Below, in pieces: positions 20,311 through 29,238 of a stretch of DNA of 64,000 nucleotides. Positions within the stretch are counted from its first letter, which is position 1, and each line of letters starts with the position of its first letter. Source of the DNA: Vibrio mexicanus. Lineage in GTDB: Bacteria > Pseudomonadota > Gammaproteobacteria > Enterobacterales > Vibrionaceae. The DNA lies in contig NZ_JYJP01000097.1 in NCBI RefSeq assembly GCF_001012815.1, forward strand, positions 1-64,000, given 5' to 3'. The notes beneath the pieces were generated by a model. That model was not told the DNA's origin. It made no database searches and saw nothing but the letters and a program-made list of their open reading frames with translations. Both the position numbers and the translations under genes were made by a program.

Positions 20311-23300
20311 GTGGGAAGTAATGTAAGACAACAGATAGAAGCGCAATTAACGCAGAGAATTCTCCTGATTGATGGTGGTATGGGTACCATGATTCAGGAC
20401 TACAAACTCGAAGAGAATGATTATCGAGGTGAGCGCTTTGCTGATTGGCATAGTGATCTGAAAGGCAACAACGATCTGTTGGTATTAACGCAGCCTCAAT
20501 TAATTAAGGATATTCACAGCGCTTACCTAGAAGCGGGCGCTGACATTCTAGAAACAAATACCTTTAACGCGACCACTATCGCCATGGCCGATTACGACAT
20601 GGAAAGCTTGAGCGAAGAGATCAACTTCGAAGCCGCTAAGCTTGCACGTCAAGCTGCTGATGAGTGGACAGCGAAAACACCAGACAAACCCCGTTATGTT
20701 GCGGGTGTATTGGGCCCAACGAACCGTACTTGTTCTATCTCTCCAGATGTTAATGACCCGGGTTACCGTAATGTCAGCTTTGATGAGCTGGTGGAAGCGT
20801 ATTCAGAGTCGACTCGTGCGCTTATCAGAGGTGGCTCAGATTTAATTCTTATCGAAACCATTTTTGATACCTTGAACGCCAAGGCGTGTGCCTTTGCTGT
20901 TGATACCGTTTTTGAAGAGCTTGGCATCTCCCTACCTGTAATGATTTCGGGCACAATCACCGATGCATCAGGTCGTACACTGTCAGGCCAAACAACTGAA
21001 GCGTTTTACAATGCAATGCGTCATGTTAATCCGCTTTCGTTTGGTTTGAACTGTGCGCTTGGCCCAGACGAGCTGCGCCCGTATGTGGAAGAGCTTTCAC
21101 GAATTTCAGAAACCTTCGTGTCTACCCACCCAAATGCCGGTCTTCCTAATGCATTTGGTGAGTATGACCTTTCACCAGAAGATATGGCTGTTCATGTTAA
21201 AGAGTGGGCAGAGAGTGGTTTTCTAAACCTTATCGGTGGCTGTTGTGGTACCACACCAGAGCACATCCGCCACATGGCGATGGCGGTAGAGGGGGTTAAA
21301 CCTCGCCAGCGCCCAGATATTCCAGTGGCATGTCGACTGTCTGGTCTTGAGCCGCTAACGATCGAAAAAGACACTCTGTTTGTTAACGTGGGCGAGCGAA
21401 CCAACGTTACCGGTTCTGCACGCTTTAAGCGACTGATTAAAGAAGAGCTATATGATGAAGCGCTAGAAGTGGCTCGTCAGCAAGTTGAGAACGGTGCGCA
21501 AATCATCGATATAAACATGGATGAAGGCATGCTGGATGCGGAAGCGTGTATGGTGCGTTTCCTTAATCTGTGTGCGTCCGAGCCTGAAATTTCTAAAGTG
21601 CCAATCATGGTCGACTCTTCCAAGTGGGAAGTGATCGAAGCGGGCCTGAAATGTGTTCAAGGTAAAGGCATCGTTAACTCTATCTCTCTAAAAGAGGGTA
21701 AAGAGAAGTTTGTTGAGCAGGCGAAACTGATTCGTCGTTATGGCGCTGCTGTGATTGTGATGGCGTTTGATGAAGTTGGTCAGGCCGAGACGCGCGAGCG
21801 TAAACTTGAGATCTGTACCAATGCTTACAACATCCTAGTTGATGAAGTCGGCTTCCCACCAGAAGACATCATTTTCGACCCGAACATCTTTGCGGTGGCA
21901 ACAGGTATCGAAGAGCACAACAATTACGCGGTCGATTTTATTGATGCGGTAGCGGACATAAAGCGTGATTTGCCTTATGCGATGATCTCTGGCGGTGTTT
22001 CCAACGTTTCGTTCTCTTTCCGCGGTAACAACTATGTACGTGAAGCCATTCACGCCGTATTCCTATATCACTGTTTCAAGAACGGTATGGATATGGGTAT
22101 TGTTAACGCAGGTCAACTTGAAATATACGATAACGTCCCTGATAAACTGCGCGAAGCGGTAGAGGACGTGGTTCTTAACCGCCGTGATGATTCTACTGAA
22201 CGTCTGCTTGATATCGCTGCGGAATATGCCAATAAAGGTGTCGGTAAAGAAGACGATGCCAGTGCATTAGAGTGGCGTACTTGGCCAGTTGAAAAGCGCC
22301 TAGAGCATGCTCTGGTTAAAGGTATCACCGAGTTCATCGTTGAAGATACCGAAGAAGCACGCGTTGCGGCAGCTAAGCCTTTGGAAGTGATCGAAGGCCC
22401 ACTAATGGATGGCATGAACGTGGTGGGCGACCTGTTCGGTGAAGGTAAGATGTTCCTTCCGCAGGTAGTGAAATCAGCACGCGTTATGAAGCAAGCGGTG
22501 GCGCATTTAGAGCCTTTTATTAATGCTTCTAAACAAGCGGGTAGCTCAAACGGTAAAATTCTTCTGGCGACCGTGAAAGGCGATGTTCACGATATCGGTA
22601 AGAACATTGTGGGTGTGGTACTTCAATGTAACAACTACGAAATCATTGACCTTGGTGTCATGGTGCCGTGTGAAAAAATCTTAAAAGTGGCCAAAGAAGA
22701 GAATGTCGACATCATCGGTCTATCGGGTCTGATCACGCCGTCATTGGATGAGATGGTTCACGTTGCCAAAGAGATGGAGCGCCAAGGTTTTGATCTGCCA
22801 CTTCTGATTGGTGGTGCAACGACTTCCAAAGCTCACACGGCAGTGAAAATTGAACAGAATTATCACCAGCCAGTAGTTTACGTGAATAACGCATCGCGCG
22901 CGGTAGGTGTGTGTACCTCATTGCTTTCAGATGAGCTCAAGCCTGCGTTTGTTGAGAAACTCGATCTGGATTACGAACGTGTTCGTGATCAGCATAATCG
23001 TAAGAAGCCACGTACTAAGCCTGTTACTCTGGAACAAGCTCGCGCGAATAAAGTCGATATCGACTGGGAGACTTACACGCCACCTGTGCCGGCAAAACCG
23101 GGTGTACATGTGTTTAAAGACTTCGATGTCGCGACACTGCGCAACTACATCGACTGGACCCCATTCTTCATGACGTGGTCATTAGTTGGTAAGTACCCAG
23201 CCATTTTAGAGCATGAAGAGGTGGGTGAAGAAGCGAAACGCCTATTTAAAGACGCCAATGACATGCTGGATCGCGTTGAGCGAGAAGGTTTGCTAAAAGC

Positions 23301-23990
23301 CAATGGTATGTGTGCACTGTTCCCTGCGGCCAGCGTGGGCGATGACATCGAAGTCTATACTGACGAGTCACGTACAGAAGTCGCTAAAGTGCTGTGTAAT
23401 TTGCGTCAGCAAACTGAGAAACCAAAAGGGCCAAACTACTGTTTGTCGGATTACATTGCGCCTAAATCTAGCGGTAAGAAAGACTGGATCGGTGCTTTTG
23501 CCGTGACCGGTGGTATCGGTGAGCGAGAGCTAGCTGATGAGTACAAAGCGCAAGGCGATGACTACAACGCGATTATGATTCAGGCAGTGGGTGACCGCTT
23601 AGCTGAAGCGTTTGCGGAATACTTACACGAGAAGGTACGTAAAGAAATCTGGGGCTATGCGTCAGATGAGAATCTATCGAATGAAGAGTTGATCCGTGAA
23701 AAGTACCAAGGTATTCGTCCTGCACCGGGTTATCCTGCGTGTCCAGAGCATACCGAGAAAGGCCCGTTGTGGGATCTTCTAAAGGCGGAAGAGACGATTG
23801 GTATGTCACTGACATCGAGCTATGCCATGTGGCCGGGTGCGTCGGTATCAGGCTGGTATTTCTCGCATCCAGACTCGCGCTACTTTGCGATCGCTCAGAT
23901 CCAGCAAGATCAGTCGAAAGCTATGCCGACCGTAAAGGTTGGGAACTGCTTGAAGCAGAGAAGTGGCTTGGGCCAAATATTAATGGTTAA
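20311..23990 (+). CDS. metH: Cobalamin-dependent methionine synthase, frameshift near 3' end
   Basis: MetH methylates homocysteine using methyltetrahydrofolate and cobalamin. Modules run in order: homocysteine domain with zinc cysteines (NCALGP near residue 247 and GGCCGT near 309-314), pterin-binding domain ([10 protein letters not shown] near 358), B12-binding domain with DVHDIGKN (axial histidine near 760) and the AdoMet reactivation domain. The last residues are out of frame. Restoring one G near 23911-23913 (CAG-GTC) gives [20 protein letters not shown] and a 1226-residue protein. The uncorrected frame happens to have a similar length, which hides the error. GTG start with AGGAATGAGG upstream; a met box precedes it. 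Confidence 0.95.
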
Positions 23991-24026
23991 CTAGCGGATA
24001 GTGGCTAGTCAGTCGATGAAACTAAA

Positions 24027-24050
24027 AAGGGTTGCCAATGGCAACCCTTC
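24027..24050. terminator. Bidirectional terminator between metH and lysC
   Basis: AAGGGTTGCC (24027-24036) pairs with GGCAACCCTT (24040-24049) around AAT. An A run precedes and T-rich sequence follows, so it can serve both convergent genes. Confidence 0.85.
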
Positions 24051-24073
24051 TTCATTACGTTCGAATGAATAAA

Positions 24074-25423
24074 TTACTCGAACAGCTCACCGTGCAGACG
24101 TTGAATCGCTTGTTTCGCAACCGATTCATGCAGCAAGAAACATAGGTTATGTGGGCTCGCACCGTAACAGATCATGCGTAGGTTGAACTCTTCTAGCGTA
24201 CCAAACACTTGCTTCGCGTAGCCTTTGCTCTCACTCATGTTATTACCAATCAGAGCAACCAAACATAGGTCGTGTTCAACTTCTACTGAACACAGTTCTT
24301 CCAGTTCAATACGTGCTTGCTCTGGCAGTTGTGGTGCGCCGCCAGCGGTATCTGTTTGATCAAGCGTCAGTGACACACTGATCTCAGATGTAGTGATCAA
24401 ATCAACCGAAATCTTGTGTTTCGCTAGGATCTCAAATACTTTTGCTAGGAAACCGTATGCGTGGAACATGTTTGCGCTGCGCAGAGTCACCATGGTCTGG
24501 TTACTACGTAGTGCCAAAGCACGGAACAATGGAGAAGTTTCCGCTTGATGGCGAATCCAAGTACCACCGCGCTCTGGCTCTTTTGAAGACCCCACAAATA
24601 CCGGAATATCGTGGCGAAGTGCTGGGACTAGCGTTGATGGGTGAAGGATCTTGGCACCGAAGTTTGCCATCTCAGATGCTTCACTAAAGCTGATTTCTGG
24701 GATTGGTGAGGCTTTTGGCGCAATGCGTGGGTCTGTAGTGTAGATACCCGGAACGTCGGTCCAGATCTCTAAACCAGAGGCTGCAACACCTTCTGCAATT
24801 AGTGCAGCACTGTAGTCACTGCCGCCGCGACCAAGTGTTGTGGTATTGCCTTCTTCGTCTGAACCAATAAAGCCTTGAGTGATAACGACATGGTCTTGGC
24901 AAAGTGGCGCAAGTTTTTCTTTCGCCAGAGCGGCAATTTCTTCGACTTGTGGTTCTGCACGGCCGAAGTTACCGTCGGTTCGTAGTACGTCACGAATGTC
25001 GAAACGCACAGCATTGATACCACGTTCACGCATTAGCTGAGCAAGAATATGAGTCGACATCAGCTCACCACAGGCCACCAAGTGGTCAGTTAGCTTGGTG
25101 CTAGCTTGAATTGAGGCTGCTTCCGCTAGGCTAGTGACAGTATCAAGGATTTGGTATACCTGAGAGGCAGTTTCGGTTGCGTCATTTAGCTGAGATAAAA
25201 TCGCTTCATGAATTGCAGCGATGTTTTGCAGCAGCTCGCTACGATGCTCTTGGTCAGATACACCATTTGCCAGTTCGACAAGTAGGTTGGTTACACCCGA
25301 ACACGCACTGCTTACCACAAGCTTAGTGTTTGGATTGTTTTCGATAATAACGGCACAACGGCTCATTGCTTCAAAGTTGGCGACGCTAGTTCCACCAAAT
25401 TTGGCGACATTGAATGCGCTCAC
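24074..25423 (-). CDS. lysC: Lysine-sensitive aspartokinase III
   Basis: This 449-residue enzyme phosphorylates aspartate, the first step to lysine, threonine, methionine and DAP. The N-terminal kinase motif KFGGTSVANFEAM is at residues 8-20, and TLGRGGSDYSA and ANFGAKILHPSTL complete the catalytic domain. Two C-terminal ACT domains follow (VDLITTSEISVSLTL and LIGNNMSESKGYA). A single-domain aspartokinase without homoserine dehydrogenase fits LysC. The start is GTG 25423 with GGGAGA seven bases upstream. A lysine riboswitch in the long leader supports feedback control by lysine. Confidence 0.95.
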   Translation of the reverse strand: MSAFNVAKFGGTSVANFEAMSRCAVIIENNPNTKLVVSSACSGVTNLLVELANGVSDQEHRSELLQNIAAIHEAILSQLNDATETASQVYQILDTVTSLAEAASIQASTKLTDHLVACGELMSTHILAQLMRERGINAVRFDIRDVLRTDGNFGRAEPQVEEIAALAKEKLAPLCQDHVVITQGFIGSDEEGNTTTLGRGGSDYSAALIAEGVAASGLEIWTDVPGIYTTDPRIAPKASPIPEISFSEASEMANFGAKILHPSTLVPALRHDIPVFVGSSKEPERGGTWIRHQAETSPLFRALALRSNQTMVTLRSANMFHAYGFLAKVFEILAKHKISVDLITTSEISVSLTLDQTDTAGGAPQLPEQARIELEELCSVEVEHDLCLVALIGNNMSESKGYAKQVFGTLEEFNLRMICYGASPHNLCFLLHESVAKQAIQRLHGELFE

Positions 25424-25549
25424 AGCATTTCTCCCACGACTTCTTAAAAATTGTTAGTCGACTATCAGTACAGTAATAGCCAAACATCCGATGTTGAAGA
25501 GAGTAAACGAGCAATAAGAGAGGTATTAGATGAATTGTATTTACCTCAG

Positions 25550-25720
25550 AAGCTCATCACTAGACAGGGCCAGTGACAGTTGAAGGGATTCAGCCCAATC
25601 AACCGACAATTTCAATCCACAAATCAAAACTATCTCGGCACTGCTCCCCATGAATAATATGTATCGGAGTTGAGGCTCCACATATTATCTGCCTGGGCAG
25701 TGCTCCTCTTCTGCATAAAG
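25550..25720 (-). promoter_or_regulatory. Lysine riboswitch (L box) of lysC
   Basis: On the minus strand the conserved L-box blocks occur in order: AGAAGAGGAGCACTGCCC, GTGGAGCC, GGGGAGCAGTGCCGAGATAG, GGGCTGAATCCC, then CTGTCAC. The pattern AGAAGAGG...GCCGAG...GGCTGAATCCC matches the E. coli lysC aptamer. The boundaries are approximate. Between it and the GTG start lie about 125 bases that would hold the expression platform; no T-tailed terminator is obvious, so translational control is more likely. Confidence 0.9.
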
Positions 25721-25905
25721 CTTGCTCATTGAACGTGTTTTGCAATCGATTGTCAATTGAAAACTCACAGATTGGATGAGATTGAATAGCAGTATTCTTT
25801 AGCTATTGTGATACTGGTGCGACCTGTCGACTAGAGTCGAATTGCTGTCGGGAAGAAAGCACGCTACTGTTGTGGTTTCAATCCAATAATTTTCAATGCT
25901 GCATG

Positions 25906-26171
25906 AGGGCGTGTTGACCTTTCGAGCTGATTTTTGCATCGCTTTGTGGAAGTTTTATATAAGGCAGAGGCTTTGAAATGTAGCTGGTCTACATGCGAAG
26001 CCGATAACGCAGTAGAAACGAGCCACAAAGGCTGCCCGAAGGGTTCGGCTAAAATCGGTTTATGCTTTGTTGAAGAAAATATGCTTAGAATGACTAGGCT
26101 ATATATTCTTCGCCGCGCCTAAAACGATTTTATCTCGAACAAAACTTAACCGCGAAAGGTTAACACGCCCT
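25906..26171. repeat. 266-bp structured repeat, copy 2 (inverted to copy 1)
   Basis: The ends are AGGGCGTGTTGACCTTTCG and its near inverted complement. The reverse complement aligns to copy 1 (10523-10788) over the full length with most bases identical. The internal hairpins CCGAA/TTCGG and ATGTAG/CTACAT are conserved. One helix pair differs by C-G to A-T on both sides, a compensatory change. The right end is only 29 bp before the aminotransferase ATG. The interval 25736-25905 between the lysine riboswitch and this element shows only probable lysC promoter sequence. Confidence 0.8.
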
Positions 26172-26200
26172 AATCTTATACATAATTATAAGGAGCTTCT

Positions 26201-27319
26201 ATGTCGATCCAAAGTTTCATTCCCCCTCATCGTATTTTAATGGGCCCAGGCCCATCTGATATTTCACCGCAAGTTCTTCAAGCGTTAAGCCGCCCAACCG
26301 TTGGTCATCTAGACCCTTTGTTTATTGCTATGATGGATGAGCTTAAAGCGTTATTGAAATATGCATTCCAAACCGAAAACGAGTTTACGATTGCGGTTTC
26401 GGCGCCGGGTAGTGCGGGTATGGAGACATGTTTCGTCAACTTGATTGAACCGGGTGACAAAGTGATTGTCTGCCGTAACGGTGTGTTTGGCGAACGTATG
26501 CGTGAAAATGTGGTTCGCGCTGGTGGTGAAGCGGTTGTCATAGATGACGAATGGGGTAAGCCAGTTTCTATCGATAAGGTTGAACAAGCTTTGGCGCAGC
26601 ATAGTGATGCGAAGATTCTTGCTTTTGTGCATGCAGAAACTTCAACAGGCGCATTGACTGACGCTCAGGCACTAGGAGTTTTAGCCAAGCAACATGATGT
26701 GTTGACGATTGTTGATGCGGTGACTTCACTGGGCGGCGTGCCGCTTAAAGTCGACGAATGGCAATTGGATGCGGTTTATTCTGGTAGTCAGAAGTGCCTT
26801 TCTTGTGTCCCAGGATTGTCGCCAGTGACTTTATCACCAAAGGCGATTGAGAAAATTAAAAATCGTACCACTCCTGTTCAGAGCTGGTTCCTCGATCAGA
26901 GTTTGGTCCTAGGCTACTGGAGTGGTGAAGGCAAGCGTAGCTATCATCACACAGCTCCTGTGAATAGCTTGTATGCTCTGCATGAAGCTCTGCTCATCCT
27001 GAAAAACGAAGGGCTCGAAAATGCGTGGCAGCGACACGCGATCATGCACCAAAAACTAAAAGCGGGTCTTGATAAACTGGGTTTTGAATTTGTTGTAGAT
27101 GAAGCAAGTCGACTACCACAGCTCAATGCTATTTATGTGCCTGAAGGCATTGATGAGGCGGCTGTGCGCTCTCGATTACTCGAGGAATACAATTTAGAGA
27201 TAGGAGCGGGGCTTGGCGCTTTGGCAGGTAAAGCTTGGCGAATTGGCCTAATGGGATACGGTGCGCGAAATGAAAATGTTTCACTGTGCTTGAGAGCATT
27301 GGAAGAGGCGATGAGCTAG
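26201..27319 (+). CDS. Class V aminotransferase, alanine/serine-glyoxylate type
   Basis: This 372-residue pyridoxal-phosphate enzyme has the N-terminal motif LMGPGPSDISPQVL, the family segment VSAPGSAGMETCFVNL, the cofactor aspartate in IVDAVTSLGGVP and the Schiff-base lysine in YSGSQKCLSCVPG (about residue 194). These features fit alanine-glyoxylate or serine-glyoxylate aminotransferases; the actual amino donor cannot be decided. AAGGAG lies 7 bases before ATG 26201. The start follows the 266-bp repeat by 29 bp, so its promoter probably lies within or across the repeat. Confidence 0.88.
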   Translation: MSIQSFIPPHRILMGPGPSDISPQVLQALSRPTVGHLDPLFIAMMDELKALLKYAFQTENEFTIAVSAPGSAGMETCFVNLIEPGDKVIVCRNGVFGERMRENVVRAGGEAVVIDDEWGKPVSIDKVEQALAQHSDAKILAFVHAETSTGALTDAQALGVLAKQHDVLTIVDAVTSLGGVPLKVDEWQLDAVYSGSQKCLSCVPGLSPVTLSPKAIEKIKNRTTPVQSWFLDQSLVLGYWSGEGKRSYHHTAPVNSLYALHEALLILKNEGLENAWQRHAIMHQKLKAGLDKLGFEFVVDEASRLPQLNAIYVPEGIDEAAVRSRLLEEYNLEIGAGLGALAGKAWRIGLMGYGARNENVSLCLRALEEAMS

Positions 27320-27344
27320 TTACGAGTCAGCTCGATAAAAGTAG

Positions 27345-27370
27345 AAAAGGGCGATAACTCGCCCTTTTTA
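27345..27370. terminator. Bidirectional terminator between aminotransferase and pglL
   Basis: AAAAGGGCGA (27345-27354) pairs with TCGCCCTTTT (27359-27368) around TAAC. The A and T flanks suit both convergent genes. Confidence 0.9.
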
Positions 27371-27376
27371 CTTGTC

Positions 27377-29160
27377 TCACTCAGTGATTTCTTGAACCGT
27401 AATTTCGGCACTCGACTGTGTGTCAGAAGAGCTTCGAGGTAATCGAAGTTGCACCGTAGAAAAGTCTCTATTAGGGAATAGATATTGAGCCTCTGCGCGT
27501 ACTTGTTCTGCTCGGCTCTCATCGCCCAGCCCTTGGAAAGCAAGAATTAGGTTATTGTAAAACGCAGGTCTCGGTTTATCTTTAATGATCTCTAATGACC
27601 AATCAATATAGGGTTGAATAAACTCTGGGTTTTGCTGATGCAGACCAATGTTGAGATAGGTGCTGTAAACATCCCAATCGAAACGATCTTTCCAAACGAC
27701 GGGATTGGTGACGCGATTGAGAATTTCAGGATCTTTTGGCTGTGACTTCTCAAATTGAGTCAGAATGTAGTTGGTGTGCAAAGCGCTTAGCATGTAGAAG
27801 CTCGTTAGGATTGGCAGTAGTAAGCTGCTTACACGCAGCACTGTTTTACCAAAGACAGTGAACGGCGCAAACCTTGGTACATTGACCCTTTGGTCAACCC
27901 AATACAGCAAAATGACGAATATTATCCAGTGAATCGCCGAGTGATAAAACGGGTACTCCAGTTGCGAGTGCAGCACTATTGGGATGAATAGAGAGAAGAT
28001 CGCCAGCCGTGTTCCTTTTTTACCATGATAGATACGCTGCAATACCATCCCCGCGGCAAGGAGAATCCCCAGTACAGGTAACAAGCCACCTTCGACAGCC
28101 CAAAACAGCATTTCGTTGTGTGGGTGATCCATGGTTGCAAGACCTGGCTTGTAGTCACTGTTTAAGTGGTGTTGTCTTGCGGTATAGAGGATGTATTCCG
28201 ATTCAAAACGCCCGTAGCCATAACCAGTGAATGGTTTCTCAACCACCATATCGATCGCTTGAGGGTAGATGTATGATCTTACGTCCTCCAGTTTCGCTTT
28301 CTCCTTAACGAGTTCACCTGAACCAGAAGAGGAGAATACGAACCCTAATATGATCCCTAGTGCCACAGAAGCTAGCCACCCCCAAAAACGTTTTTTGGTC
28401 GCGAATCGGTACAGGTATGGCGTAATCAAAAATAAACACAGTATCCCCGCTAACCATCCAGTTCTCGAGGCAAGGACAATGAGTAGCGGAATGGTTAAAG
28501 CAGGAATGATATAAAGTAGCGTAACGTCGCTGATTTTTGCTTGGTATTTGATAGGTTGACGAGCTAGCAAGTACCCAGATAACACAAACCCAGTCGCTAG
28601 AAAACTGGCCATCACGTTGGGTTGTTGGAAGATACCATAGGGCCGATTACGCTCGGTGTTGTACCCAAATAGATTCCCTTCTTCTAATACAAAATATTGG
28701 AAATAACCAAACAGAGCTTCAATGGTCACCGCGATAACAATAAACCAGAGTAGCCGCTGCTTGTGTTTGTTGCTGAACTGAAACTGTTGCAACGTGACAA
28801 AGAGTAGCAACCCTCCCCATAAGCCAAGTAGCCGACTAGATGATGCAAGTATTGAGGCGTTGGGATAAAACACAGGGACGGTCAAAATCAGGCAGACGAT
28901 AAACAAACCAACGGTGAGTTTTGAATAGCGTAATTCTTGATTAGTGGCTAATTGGTACAAACCGATGGCTAACGTGACGCTGATGGCTAGCCACGTAGTC
29001 GCATTAAATGATAGCGCTAAGCCTGCCCCCCTGGGTTCGGCATAAAGAAGTGCATGGCGACAATGAAAACAACCGCTAAAGAGATGAGAAAGCGTCGGTT
29101 TAAAGGCACTTTAGGAGCACAAGGCTCAAGTTGAGTGCCGTTCACGTGTACAGTTGCCAT
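27377..29160 (-). CDS. pglL: O-oligosaccharyltransferase PglL, frameshift near 5' end
   Basis: PglL-type enzymes transfer lipid-linked glycans to serine or threonine of exported proteins such as pilins. The protein has about 11-12 transmembrane segments, a large periplasmic region with GYGRFESEY and DHPHNEMLFWAVEGG (conserved Wzy/PglL loop near residue 320), and a soluble C-terminal region. The true start is ATG 29160. After 45 residues the frame breaks at a C6/G6 run (29026-29031). Restoring one base gives HFFMPNPGGAGLALSFN, the family N-terminal motif, and a 594-residue protein. It lies close to the MSHA pilin locus, as in V. cholerae (from memory). Confidence 0.88.
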
Positions 29161-29196
29161 AGCGTCCTTTCAAAGTAAAATTGTGCCTAAACAAAA

Positions 29197-29220
29197 AGAG
29201 ACTAGCACTTGCTAGTCTCT
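29197..29220 (-). terminator. Terminator of uvrA
   Basis: AGAGACTAGCA (29197-29207) pairs with TGCTAGTCTCT (29210-29220). Reading on the minus strand the hairpin is followed by TTTTTGTTT. Confidence 0.85.
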
Positions 29221-29238
29221 CTATCTTACTGTTTTTTA

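Noticed and set aside
25934..26122. A 62-residue open frame inside repeat copy 2
   Set aside because: It lies in a structured repeat, and the matching part of copy 1 does not keep a clear frame.
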